From NCBI GenBank assembly GCA_964458545.1, contig CAYWJF010000023.1:1-25802 (forward strand): a DNA stretch of 25,802 bases. The letters run 5' to 3'. Positions 16,061 through 23,217 of this stretch are shown piece by piece. The notes below the pieces were generated by a model. It did no database searches and was not told the DNA's origin. It was given only the letters and a program-made list of their open reading frames with translations. Every line of letters begins with the position of its first letter. Positions within the stretch are counted from its first letter, which is position 1. Origin of the DNA: JAYFNU01 sp964458545 (GTDB taxonomy: Bacteria; Bacillota; Clostridia; Oscillospirales; Ruminococcaceae). Both the position numbers and the translations under genes were made by a program.

Positions 16061-16090
16061 CTTGCGTTTCCCTCTCTTATTTCACGGGGT

Positions 16091-16609
16091 TTATAGGAAG
16101 CTCTTTATGCGCGAGGCAACGTAGCTTCTCTCGTTTTCCATATGCGTGTAAAAGTTAATGAAGGCGACGTTGGAATTTAGCGCGTTCGCCTTCGCGTTCT
16201 TAAACGCGGCGTTATTGTCGCGGTTATGGGGGGTAAGCATTATTACTGCCGCCGTTCTGCCGCCGTTTATTAGGGCATAGTCGTAAGCCTTGCAGGGCGC
16301 GCCCGTTATACCGAGCGATTGCGCCGAGGCGTTCTTCCTTACCTCGTACGAAGCAAAATCCGACGCGAGTATCTCGTCAAACTGCTTTACAAGCTCCGCG
16401 TCCGTAAGCGGCGCAGACGAACCGACCGACGCTTGCGAGGGCGCTACCGTAGTCGTTGCCGCCGCCGAAGCAGAGGCGCTGTCGCTCCCGTCAAGGTCTA
16501 TACCCGTCGCCTTCTCAAGGCTGTCGGTAAGCGCGTCACCGAGCTTACTGCCTATAGACTTGCCGAGCTCGTTCACGGCGCCTCTTGTAAGCCTGTCTAA
16601 AAGTCCCAT
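16091..16609 (-). CDS. Unknown protein, 172 aa, Ala/Ser linker and conserved-looking C-terminus
   Basis: I do not recognise this with certainty. It has an N-terminal amphipathic helix (GLLDRLTRGAVNELGKSIGSKLGDALTDSL), an Ala/Ser/Thr-rich low-complexity linker at about residues 44-67, and a compact alpha/beta C-terminal half with YDYALINGGRTAAVIMLTPHNRDNNAAFKNAKANAL and VAFINFYTHMENERSYVASRIKSFL. The order of a hydrophobic strand, basic residues and a helix resembles the layout of small PD-(D/E)XK-like folds, but the catalytic acids are not evident, so no enzyme activity is claimed. The start at 16609 is well supported by AAAGGAGGAGC. It lies between the ABC exporter and the reverse transcriptase, all on the minus strand, with its own terminator. 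Confidence 0.7.
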   Translation of the reverse strand: MGLLDRLTRGAVNELGKSIGSKLGDALTDSLEKATGIDLDGSDSASASAAATTTVAPSQASVGSSAPLTDAELVKQFDEILASDFASYEVRKNASAQSLGITGAPCKAYDYALINGGRTAAVIMLTPHNRDNNAAFKNAKANALNSNVAFINFYTHMENERSYVASRIKSFL

Positions 16610-16696
16610 ATGCTCCTCCTTTATTCTTCTGCAATTATGGTTTCATAATACACAATTAAATCCAAAAATACAACCCATATTTCCGTTAGGTAGCGC

Positions 16697-18553
16697 TTAG
16701 CCGTTCTCGCTCTTCGCCGCTTCCAGCTCAAGCACCTTTTGAAACTGGGTTTCATACAGCTCCTTGTATATCCCGCCAAGCTCTAAGAGCGAATCGTGGT
16801 CACCGCGCTCGGCTATAACGCCGCCGTCCACGACGAGTATCTCGTCCGCGGCAAGTATAGTAGAAAGCCTATGCGCTATAACTAAGCTTGTTCTGCCCTT
16901 CATAAGCGTCTCAAGCGCGTCCTGTATCGCGCTTTCGCTTATAGAATCAAGCGCCGAGGTCGCCTCGTCAAGAATTAGTATTTCCGGGTCCTTTAGCACC
17001 ACCCGCGCGATAGAAACGCGTTGCTTTTCTCCACCCGACATAGTAAGCCCACGGTTTCCGACCACAGTATCATAACCGTCAGGCTGAGACATAATAAAGT
17101 CGTGGATATTCGCGACTTTACACGCTGAAATCAGTTCATCATCGGTAGCGTCATCCTTCGCGTAGAGAAGGTTTTCTTTAATTGTGCCGTTAAAGAGATA
17201 TGTGTCTTGGCTTACCTCGCCCACCTTTTCGCGAAGGTATCTAAGCTCGAAATCACGCACGTCCACGCCAGAAATCTTTACGCTTCCAGCCTTAACGTCG
17301 TAAAGACGCGGTATAAGGTTAACTATCGTAGACTTTCCCGAGCCCGAGCGCCCGACTATAGCGAACATCTTGCCGTTTGGCACGGTAAAGCTAACATCGG
17401 TGAGAACGGGCACCTCCTCGGTATAAGAAAAAGCGACGTGACTAAATTCTATATCTCCGCCCGTTATCGTCGGACGAAGAGGATTTTTCCTTTCGACTAT
17501 GTCGCTTTTGCGGTCAAGATAATCGAAGATACGAACGAACATAGCGAGAGAGCGAGTAAAGTCCACCTGTAGGTTAAAGAGCGACTGAACGGGTCGGTAG
17601 AGCCGATTGACGAGCGACACAGTAGCGGTTATTGTACCGACGGTGAGCGTAGGCTCAACCTTCGCAATAATGAAGTACCCTCCAGCGAAATAGATAAGCA
17701 GCGGCGCAAGTTGAATAAACATACCCATAAGCACCCGAAACCATGTGCCCGTGCGTTGCTCCTTCATAGAGTACCTTGCGACCTCGCCGTTTATCTTTTC
17801 AAATCGCTTATATTCCTTCTCCTCGCGCGCAAAGAGCTTTACAAGCAGCGAGCCGCTGACGCTAAGCGTTTCGTTTACCGTCTGGTTCATCTCGTCGCGC
17901 TTCTTCTGGCTTTCGCCCAAGAGCTTAAAGCGGGTCATTCCAGCTTGCTTTGTGGGAAGAATTAAAAGAGGAATAACCACAATACCAACAATAGCGAGCT
18001 GCCAGCTCATAGTAAAAAGAGCCACGAGCGTTGTTACCACCGTCGCGATATTACTTACTACGCTTGTGAGCGTGCCCGAAATCACCGAGCTTACGCCATC
18101 AATATCGGTGTTCATTCGGGTGATGATATCGCCCTGCTTTTCGGTCGTAAAGAAGGACTGCGGCATACCCTGAAGATGTTTATACATCTGGTTCTTCATA
18201 TCGTAGATTATCCTTGTGGATATCCACGAATTTATGTAGGTTTCAAGAACGCCGATAACCTGCGACACGCTTAGCGTTCCGAGCGCCGCAAGGATAAGCT
18301 TTATTAAAAGCGACATATCCTCGCCTATAAGCGCCTCGTCAACTATCCTACCCGTGATAATTGAGGGCAGAAGCCCTATAACCGAAGCGACAATAATCGT
18401 TATGAAAACGAGTATAAACTGAAAGGTGTACGGCTTCAAATAGCCTGCAATCCTAATTAACAGCTCCTTTGTCACCTTCGGCTTGTTCTGCTTTTCCTCT
18501 TCCGTAAGAAAGTGCATAGGTCCGCGCCCGCCGCCTACGCCGGGTCCCGCCAT
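16697..18553 (-). CDS. ABC exporter half-transporter (permease-ATPase fusion)
   Basis: Type IV exporter subunit of about 618 residues that works as a dimer. A Gly-rich cytoplasmic start (MAGPGVGGGRGPMHF) precedes six membrane helices (about residues 30-320), with the coupling-helix motif QGDIITRMNTDIDGV. The ATPase domain has Walker A VGRSGSGKST, Q-loop VSQDTYLFNG, signature TMSGGEKQRVSIAR, Walker B ILILDEATSALD and the switch His in IAHRLST. Such half-transporters export lipids, peptides or drugs; the partner is not visible next door, so a homodimer is likely, but some clostridial ones pair with a second gene elsewhere. ATG 18553 was chosen over an in-frame GTG at 18562. It has a divergent promoter region shared with the acyltransferase. 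Confidence 0.93.
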   Translation of the reverse strand: MAGPGVGGGRGPMHFLTEEEKQNKPKVTKELLIRIAGYLKPYTFQFILVFITIIVASVIGLLPSIITGRIVDEALIGEDMSLLIKLILAALGTLSVSQVIGVLETYINSWISTRIIYDMKNQMYKHLQGMPQSFFTTEKQGDIITRMNTDIDGVSSVISGTLTSVVSNIATVVTTLVALFTMSWQLAIVGIVVIPLLILPTKQAGMTRFKLLGESQKKRDEMNQTVNETLSVSGSLLVKLFAREEKEYKRFEKINGEVARYSMKEQRTGTWFRVLMGMFIQLAPLLIYFAGGYFIIAKVEPTLTVGTITATVSLVNRLYRPVQSLFNLQVDFTRSLAMFVRIFDYLDRKSDIVERKNPLRPTITGGDIEFSHVAFSYTEEVPVLTDVSFTVPNGKMFAIVGRSGSGKSTIVNLIPRLYDVKAGSVKISGVDVRDFELRYLREKVGEVSQDTYLFNGTIKENLLYAKDDATDDELISACKVANIHDFIMSQPDGYDTVVGNRGLTMSGGEKQRVSIARVVLKDPEILILDEATSALDSISESAIQDALETLMKGRTSLVIAHRLSTILAADEILVVDGGVIAERGDHDSLLELGGIYKELYETQFQKVLELEAAKSENG

Positions 18554-18576
18554 AGTCCTCACCGCCTTTTATAAAT

Positions 18577-18605
18577 ATAATATCAGCAGTTTTGTCCGCG
18601 CGCAA
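18577..18605 (-). promoter_or_regulatory. Possible promoter of the ABC exporter
   Basis: Minus strand TTGCGC (18600-18605), a 17-base spacer and TATTAT (18577-18582), ending 24 bases before the start codon. The -10 is good, the -35 only partial. Confidence 0.45.
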
Positions 18606-18648
18606 GAAAAAGCGGCGGCGATTCTTCTGATTTTTTCGACGCTTTCAA

Positions 18649-18677
18649 TTGAACATTAGGTTGTCATAGGCTATAAT
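18649..18677 (+). promoter_or_regulatory. Promoter of the acyltransferase operon
   Basis: TTGAAC at 18649-18654, a 17-base spacer and a perfect TATAAT at 18672-18677, 33 bases before the start codon at 18711. Confidence 0.75.
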
Positions 18678-18710
18678 TAACAAATAACGAAGCTTACGGC
18701 GGTGAATACT

Positions 18711-19883
18711 ATGCTTGAAAAAACTAAGATTAACCCTACCTTCAAGATTCTTTCGGCGTTCGGTATTATACTTATTGTTTCGGGTCATATTCCGAAGGGC
18801 GGCGGCATCTCCTTTTTGTACGAATGGTTTTCGCCCTATTCCTTTCATATTACCCTCTTCGTCTTTATTGCAGGCTACTTTTATAAAGAGGCGAGCGAGC
18901 AGGGTGTGCTTCGCTACCTCTGGCACAAGATTAAGCGACTGATTATTCCACTGTACCTTTGGAATTTCTTTTACGGAGTTTTCGATTGGCTTCTCACCTT
19001 CAAGGGCTTTCAAATAGGCGAGCCTATTAATCTATACAATCTCTTTGTCGTTCCGCTCTGCTCGGGCGAAAGCGCTTTCGCGTTCAACGTCGGCGGGTGG
19101 TTCGCCTCAGCCCTTTTCTTTACTGAGGTCGTGAACCTGTTTATCCGCAAGCTTTTGGGGAAGAGTACTATGGCAAAGGAGATAATTCTTGCCCTTTTCT
19201 ACTTAGCCGTCGGCATTACGGGTATCTGCCTTTCTATTAAGGGACATAACACGGGTCTTATGCTCGTAATTACAAGGGTAATGTTCTTCCTTCCCTTCTT
19301 CGCGCTTGGGCGTGTATATAAGCTTTACCTTGAGCGGTTCGACGACAAGGTAGGCAACGTCACCTATATGCTTATCCTCTTCGCCATACAGCTCATTGTC
19401 CTCTTCAACTGCAAGCAGTCGGTTCTTTACACCGCCTCGTGGAGCAAGGACTTCAACAACGGACCCATCGTTCCGATAGTAACCTCCATTACGGGAATAG
19501 CCTTCTGGCTGAGACTTTCAAAGATGCTTACCCCCGCCTTAAAAGACAGCCGCGCCGTTCGGCTCGTGGCTGACAACACCTATTCGATAATGATTAACCA
19601 CTTCTTAGGCTTTTTCCTCTTCAATACCCTGCAGTATTCCCTTCGCCATTCGCCAATCTTCACCCTTGAGTTCAGCGTGCGCGAATACGGCACAAACGTA
19701 TGGTGCTTTAATATCCCCGAAGAGCTTAAGCCCTACGGCTTCATCTACCTGTTTTGCGGAATAGCGGTGCCTGTAATTATCGGAGTTCTGCTTAAGCACA
19801 TTAAAACAAAAGGCAAGCTTCTATTGTCCAAAAGAGCAAAGAACGAGCAAAGCGACAACGCCGAAGCCAACGCGAAGGTATAG
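18711..19883 (+). CDS. Acyltransferase family 3 membrane protein
   Basis: About 390 residues with around ten membrane helices. The N-terminal LSAFGIILIVSGHIPKGGG holds the conserved histidine (SGH) region of acyltransferase-3/OafA-like proteins. FVFIAGYFYKE and HKIKRLIIPLYLWNFFYG are also family landmarks, followed by ADNTYSIMINHFLGFFLFN near the C-terminal half. These enzymes move acyl groups onto cell-surface sugars or lipids; the acceptor is unknown. The charged tail (SKRAKNEQSDNAEANAKV) is cytoplasmic. An in-frame GTG at 18702 is an alternative start, but GGCGGTG fits ATG 18711. The small zinc-ribbon gene follows after two bases, probably in the same transcript. Confidence 0.87.
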   Translation: MLEKTKINPTFKILSAFGIILIVSGHIPKGGGISFLYEWFSPYSFHITLFVFIAGYFYKEASEQGVLRYLWHKIKRLIIPLYLWNFFYGVFDWLLTFKGFQIGEPINLYNLFVVPLCSGESAFAFNVGGWFASALFFTEVVNLFIRKLLGKSTMAKEIILALFYLAVGITGICLSIKGHNTGLMLVITRVMFFLPFFALGRVYKLYLERFDDKVGNVTYMLILFAIQLIVLFNCKQSVLYTASWSKDFNNGPIVPIVTSITGIAFWLRLSKMLTPALKDSRAVRLVADNTYSIMINHFLGFFLFNTLQYSLRHSPIFTLEFSVREYGTNVWCFNIPEELKPYGFIYLFCGIAVPVIIGVLLKHIKTKGKLLLSKRAKNEQSDNAEANAKV

Positions 19884-19885
19884 AA

Positions 19886-20089
19886 ATGTACACTGAAAAC
19901 AGAGATACCGAGGTCGCGCTTATGAAGAAGCTTTGGAACGGCGAAGAGGTCATCTGCCCGAAATGCGGCGGGGCTGTACTTACGCTACTTCATAAAAAGG
20001 CGAAGAAGAGCAACAACGACTGGAAATGCCCAGCCTGCGGCGAAATCTTCCGCACAATTAATATGCTTTACGCGTTGCCCGAAAATTAA
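19886..20089 (+). CDS. Small zinc-ribbon protein
   Basis: A 67-residue protein with two Cys pairs, CPKCGG and CPACGE, spaced about 24 residues apart, the layout of a zinc ribbon. It starts two bases after the acyltransferase stop, with GAAGG nearby, and ends just before a strong terminator. An internal ATG (MKKLWNGEEV) is an alternative start. The function is unknown; such ribbons bind nucleic acid or proteins. Confidence 0.72.
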   Translation: MYTENRDTEVALMKKLWNGEEVICPKCGGAVLTLLHKKAKKSNNDWKCPACGEIFRTINMLYALPEN

Positions 20090-20123
20090 AGAGCGCGCCT
20101 CGCATTTTAGCGAGCCGCGCTCT
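20090..20123. terminator. Bidirectional terminator between convergent genes
   Basis: Outer arms AGAGCGCG (20090-20097) and CGCGCTCT (20116-20123) and inner arms CTCGC/GCGAG form a long GC-rich hairpin overlapping the end of the zinc-ribbon stop. It sits between stops at 20089 and 20138. Confidence 0.75.
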
Positions 20124-20137
20124 CAACAACAAGTAAA

Positions 20138-20527
20138 TCAATCCTTTGTTTTTAGAGCTTGTTCTTCTTCAAGCTCTTTTACTTTTTTCTTAGTAAGCTT
20201 TCCAACTACATAGCTGTAAGAGCCGCTTATCATCTGCCTATATACCTCTTCGGGAACGCCAAGCTCCAAGTCCACCGTAATAAAGTAGGGCTGCTGAACT
20301 GGCGGACAATGATACCCCCGCGCCACCGCCTCGGGATACTGCCGCTTATAGAACTCCCCCGACATCATATCGCAGTTAAAGGTCGCCATAGACTTGCCCT
20401 TAAGTTTAAAAAGCTGGGCGAATATCCTTGATTTTACCTTAACGCATAAACAGTCGTCTCCAAAGGGATAATCAACATACGCGCCATTAAAGCTCATACA
20501 GTATTCGAGTATTTCATTCTGGGTCAA
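20138..20527 (-). CDS. MmcQ/YjbR family protein (DUF419)
   Basis: A 129-residue cytoplasmic protein with a CyaY-like fold. Landmarks are AYVDYPFGDDCLCVKVKSRIFAQLF near residues 16-40, FNCDMMSGEFYKRQYPEAVARGYHCPP, and YVVGKLTKKKV close to the C-terminus. The family is called DNA-binding by homology, but its function is poorly known. It starts with TTG at 20527 (TQNEILEYC) with AGGGG upstream; no ATG fits. It is the last chromosomal gene before the tRNA-linked element. An AT-rich palindrome lies in its promoter region. Confidence 0.85.
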   Translation of the reverse strand: MTQNEILEYCMSFNGAYVDYPFGDDCLCVKVKSRIFAQLFKLKGKSMATFNCDMMSGEFYKRQYPEAVARGYHCPPVQQPYFITVDLELGVPEEVYRQMISGSYSYVVGKLTKKKVKELEEEQALKTKD

Positions 20528-20552
20528 ATTTCTTATCCCCTCTCGCGAAAAG

Positions 20553-20572
20553 TATACTTACTTATAAGTATA
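20553..20572. promoter_or_regulatory. Palindrome upstream of the MmcQ/YjbR gene
   Basis: TATACTTA (20553-20560) and TAAGTATA (20565-20572) form an 8-base dyad with a 4-base centre, 26 bases before the start codon. It is a possible operator overlapping the promoter. Confidence 0.4.
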
Positions 20573-20596
20573 TATTAACATATTCACAGATAAAAC

Positions 20597-20618
20597 AAAA
20601 AGCCCCGCCGATTGGCGG
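20597..20618 (-). terminator. Terminator of the original tRNA-Asn unit
   Basis: On the minus strand CCGCC-AATC-GGCGG is followed by GGCTTTTTG. It lies about 30 bases past the 3' end of the tRNA-Asn remnant and would have ended that transcript. Confidence 0.75.
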
Positions 20619-20649
20619 AACTCCTGTCTAATGTCAACAACGTTGACTA

Positions 20650-20694
20650 TGGCGCCCACTGTTGGACTCGAACCAACGACCCTGCGGTTAACAG
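20650..20694 (-). pseudogene. 3' part of tRNA-Asn(GTT): attachment site of the element
   Basis: The minus strand reads CTGTTAA (anticodon loop with GTT at 20690-20692), the 3' anticodon stem CCGCA, variable loop GGGTC, a T arm GTTGG-TTCGAGT-CCAAC, acceptor AGTGGGC, discriminator G and an encoded CCA at 20650-20652. The 5' half is absent: upstream of the loop the sequence becomes TTTAA instead of the TGCGG needed to pair. So this is not a working tRNA but the 3' copy left at one end of a tRNA-targeted integration, with crossover near the anticodon loop. The rebuilt full tRNA should lie at the far end, to the right of the window. Confidence 0.85.
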
Positions 20695-20810
20695 TTTAAA
20701 GAACTATGTTTTACTGCGTTTTATACCTTCCCTTTTTGTCCTTATTATCGGCGCAATTCGGAACTAGCTGATTTCTAAAATTCACGCAAAACTACAAAAT
20801 ATTGAAAAAG

Positions 20811-20829
20811 TGTTAGAAAACTGTTAGAA
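20811..20829 (+). repeat. Left TGTTAGAA repeat pair (candidate integrase arm site)
   Basis: TGTTAGAA occurs at 20811-20818 and 20822-20829, 11 bases apart (one helical turn). The 19-base block differs at one position from the block at 25700-25718, and both are in the same orientation. This fits arm-type sites for the N-terminal domain of a Tn916-like integrase; binding is inferred. Confidence 0.6.
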
Positions 20830-20967
20830 CAGCGAGCCTATCGTTTTTATAAAAGCTTTGATAAAGCTAGCAAAATAAGAAGAAGTCAATAGNNNNNNNN
20901 NNCGAAGCTTGCTTCGTTTTGTAATAGACCTGTTGACTTCTTCGTTTTTGCCCATAATGGATAAACA

Positions 20968-20998
20968 AGGCGAAGCCGAACATAGTTCGGTTTCGCCT
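20968..20998 (-). terminator. Terminator of the DUF3800 gene
   Basis: Fourteen-base arms (20968-20981 and 20985-20998) with one G-T position and a 3-base loop. On the minus strand TTGTTTAT follows. It is 85 bases past the stop at 21083. Confidence 0.75.
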
Positions 20999-21082
20999 AT
21001 TATTCGCTTAAATTCGAATAACAACTAAACAATTTCATACTTTATGTCATTTTATATTTATTGTTATCTCAAAAATTGATTA

Positions 21083-22273
21083 TCAATCAAAATACTTTTT
21101 GTATTTGATAAAAGCTTTATCGTCGAAAATATCAAGACTATTTGCAGTCTGTTCTTTAATAAGTCTTCGACAAATTTCAATTCTATTTAACATTGGAGAA
21201 ACTACTGTATGCGTTTGATTCAGATATGTTATTATGTCTTCTGTAGATATCGGAATTTTATATCCATGATTACAACTTGCAAGAATAACACTTGCGTCTC
21301 GAAGAGGCGCAATTATTTTGCGATACAAAAAATCTTTAGTAATGCTGTTGCTCGTATACTCTTCCAGAAATGCTATAATTGCATTAGATGAAATATATTT
21401 TTTCGAGTTAACATAATGTACCTGAAACATTAAATATTTTAGAAGTGCAACTTGTAACTGTTTGTCTAATTCTTTATCTTTTTCATTTTCTCCTATATAT
21501 GCTCTAGCGCGATGAATAGCTAAGTCAAAAATCTCTTTATCATATTTTTGGTGTTCTTTCAACATAGAGCCAAAATAAGGTTGTGTTAGACAAGGAAAAT
21601 TCTCCACATGCATTATTTTTCCTTTTAGCATTTCAATGTAATTTGGCGCTAAAGAATCGTTAATTGTTTTTGCTATTGAACCACTAATAAAATCCGCAAG
21701 TTGTACTAAAGCTTCATCTTTACTATCTGTAAAATCAAAATCATACTGACTAAACAGATTTTGTGGTCTATGTTCTATAACATATTGCTTAAAAGACTCT
21801 TGAAATTCTTTTGTTCCTGTTTCATCTTCAACTATTTTTAGTTTTGGGTAGGGTATGTACAACTCATTATACAATCTTTGATTAACAAATTTAAGAAAAG
21901 TTCTTTTAAAGTTCGTTAGTGCCGAGTCTTTCACAAAAGCTTCTTTATTCGCTACTAAAAGAATTATATTAAAATTTAGTTGAAGTAAATCTGACATAAT
22001 CCTATTTCTTCTCTTGTAGTCAGAAATTGAACTTGATTTTAACTCAGTATTTTCTAAATGATGAGTTTTCTTGACTTGTAAAAAAGAATCATGACAATCT
22101 GATAATTCACTATTGTTAATAATAATTGCACATAAAATATAATATTTGGGTGTTTGTTCCTTTGTAAAATCAAATCCGAAACCACCACTTTCGTCTATAT
22201 ATGCAGTCTTCCCTGGTAAAGAAGCTAAGAATCTCTCTTTCTCTATTTCATCAAAAGATAACTGTTGTTCCAC
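21083..22273 (-). CDS. DUF3800 protein with a C-terminal extension (element cargo)
   Basis: A 396-residue protein. The N-terminal half is a DUF3800 domain, an RNase H-like fold predicted to be a nuclease: AYIDESGGFGF (acidic residues D27/E28), hydrophobic strand KYYILCAIIIN, LKIVEDETG (about 145-153) and ALVQLADFISG with Asp194. The C-terminal 180 residues, rich in charged helices, are unassigned. It starts at GTG 22273 with AAGGAG upstream. It lies 71 bases after the repressor on the same strand, so it is probably transcribed with it in the integrated, repressed state, as cargo genes often are. DUF3800 proteins recur in mobile elements and defence regions; no activity is proven, and a defence or toxin role is only a suggestion. 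Confidence 0.82.
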   Translation of the reverse strand: MEQQLSFDEIEKERFLASLPGKTAYIDESGGFGFDFTKEQTPKYYILCAIIINNSELSDCHDSFLQVKKTHHLENTELKSSSISDYKRRNRIMSDLLQLNFNIILLVANKEAFVKDSALTNFKRTFLKFVNQRLYNELYIPYPKLKIVEDETGTKEFQESFKQYVIEHRPQNLFSQYDFDFTDSKDEALVQLADFISGSIAKTINDSLAPNYIEMLKGKIMHVENFPCLTQPYFGSMLKEHQKYDKEIFDLAIHRARAYIGENEKDKELDKQLQVALLKYLMFQVHYVNSKKYISSNAIIAFLEEYTSNSITKDFLYRKIIAPLRDASVILASCNHGYKIPISTEDIITYLNQTHTVVSPMLNRIEICRRLIKEQTANSLDIFDDKAFIKYKKYFD

Positions 22274-22344
22274 AAGTTTCTCCTTTCAAACGATGATGAT
22301 AGCTGTTACTAAATATGGATTTCATTCTATACTTAACGTTTGAA

Positions 22345-23055
22345 TTAAATCTTCCTCACTATCTCCGTAACCTTTCCGATTACCTCAACATTTTCTTCGT
22401 TATATCGTTCTACTTCAAAGCTACCGTCAAACGGAATGAGTGTTAATACCTTTCCTACTTTCATAAGCTTTCTAAACCTGTATTCGTCTTGTTTTTTGAT
22501 TTTATAGCAAATTATATCCCCACTTTTAATTTTTCCAAAAAAGTCAAGTTGGGTATTGTCTCCTTCTTGAAGTATTGGACTCATTGAGTTATCTTTCACT
22601 GGAAAAGAAATCGATAGTTTTGCATCATTCATACTTTTATCAAAATTCAGTTCTCCGCTTTTCTTGCAGAAGTATAAAAGAAAGTCAGATAACGGAACAC
22701 TATTGTATTTATCAATTAGTGCTTGCTTCTGTTCGTTTGATACTCCTTTAGGGGCAACACTCATTATTGAATCTCTTGTCTTATCTTTTACACCAGCAAC
22801 AAATTCTCTTATTCTATCTGGCGCATCCTCAAGATACGATTCAATCACAAGTAAATCTTCATATTCAGCTTTCAATACAATCGCTAAAGCTTTTGATATT
22901 TCATCCGAAGCTCGGCGGTTGCTTTTTTCTTGTCTGAGCAAGGAAATATATGAAGCTGTTAATGGTTGACCCATTTCCGTGCATTTCTCTGCAATATCTT
23001 TAGCGGTCATTCCTGACTTTTCTATCAAACCATTTAAAACGCTTGCGTATGACAT
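22345..23055 (-). CDS. XRE/CI-like repressor with S24 (LexA-type) C-terminal domain
   Basis: Master regulator of the element, about 236 residues. A HTH_XRE domain (about residues 5-70, TAKDIAEKCTEMGQPLTASYISLLRQEK) is joined to a peptidase S24/LexA-like domain. The catalytic Ser is in KDNSMSP (S157). The place of the catalytic Lys reads YRFRKL, where alignment puts Arg195 or Lys196, so self-cleavage is uncertain. An Ala-Gly pair (A87-G88) in the linker could be the cleavage site. Start ATG 23055 follows GAGGTG at normal spacing; a GTG at 23064 is part of that ribosome site. It is divergent from rep across a 245-base region holding both promoters, two operator-like dyads and the origin. Confidence 0.9.
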   Translation of the reverse strand: MSYASVLNGLIEKSGMTAKDIAEKCTEMGQPLTASYISLLRQEKSNRRASDEISKALAIVLKAEYEDLLVIESYLEDAPDRIREFVAGVKDKTRDSIMSVAPKGVSNEQKQALIDKYNSVPLSDFLLYFCKKSGELNFDKSMNDAKLSISFPVKDNSMSPILQEGDNTQLDFFGKIKSGDIICYKIKKQDEYRFRKLMKVGKVLTLIPFDGSFEVERYNEENVEVIGKVTEIVRKI

Positions 23056-23074
23056 TATAATCACCTCGCTAACA

Positions 23075-23103
23075 AGTATAACAAAAGATTACACATTTGT
23101 AAA
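23075..23103 (-). promoter_or_regulatory. Promoter of the repressor/DUF3800 transcript
   Basis: Minus strand TTTACA (23098-23103), a 17-base spacer and TATACT (23075-23080), 19 bases before the repressor start. Its -35 overlaps the left operator dyad, so autoregulation is likely. Confidence 0.75.
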
Positions 23104-23127
23104 TACCTGTTGACAAATATGTAATCT
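23086..23127. promoter_or_regulatory. Inverted operator pair between repressor and rep
   Basis: A 15-base inverted repeat with one mismatch: AGATTACACATTTGT at 23086-23100 and ACAAATATGTAATCT at 23113-23127. Each arm contains its own smaller dyad of the form TTACA-N4-TGTAA (exact on the left, one extra base on the right). The left copy covers the repressor -35 and the right copy covers the rep -35. This is the expected layout of a CI-type switch. Confidence 0.75.
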
Positions 23128-23138
23128 GATATTATACT
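23110..23138 (+). promoter_or_regulatory. Promoter reading toward the origin and rep
   Basis: TTGACA at 23110-23115, a 17-base spacer and TATACT at 23133-23138: near-consensus. The transcript would run through the GC-rich hairpin and origin stem-loop into rep at 23300. The right operator overlaps the -35. Confidence 0.8.
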
Positions 23139-23176
23139 TATGCTGTTGACAGTATTGTTGATTTTGCTTGACTGTA

Positions 23177-23217
23177 CTGTTTCGGCGCTAGGCAAGCGCA
23201 AGCCGCCGCCGAAACAG
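23177..23217. repeat. GC-rich hairpin directly beside the origin
   Basis: CTGTTTCGGCG (23177-23187) and CGCCGAAACAG (23207-23217) are perfect 11-base arms. The 19-base loop contains its own GGC/GCC pairing. It ends at the base immediately before the origin stem and contrasts with the AT-rich surroundings. Possible roles are a single-strand origin, Rep recruitment, or control of rep transcription. Confidence 0.75.

Larger units (their letters stand above)
20695..21082. other. Noncoding left end of the element with dyads and a sequence gap
   Basis: No credible gene; a short frame here crosses the gap and hairpins. Contents: the TGTTAGAA pair (20811-20829), the palindrome AGCTTT-GAT-AAAGCT (20854-20868), an 11-base inverted repeat GAAGAAGTCAA (20879-20889) with its complement (20933-20943), ten N at 20893-20902 inside that repeat, CGAAGC-TT-GCTTCG (20903-20916) and the terminator of the DUF3800 gene. 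The true length of the N gap is unknown. Confidence 0.7.

Noticed and set aside
14695..16090. Diversity-generating retroelement or retron
   Set aside because: No template/variable repeat pair, no target gene with a variable C-terminus, and no inverted-repeat msr/msd-like RNA could be seen around the reverse transcriptase.
20650..20700. Functional tRNA-Asn gene
   Set aside because: The D arm, 5' acceptor and 5' anticodon stem are missing; only the 3' part is present.
20824..21024. Small minus-strand open frame across the N gap
   Set aside because: It runs over unknown bases, a terminator and several palindromes, with no ribosome site or domain.
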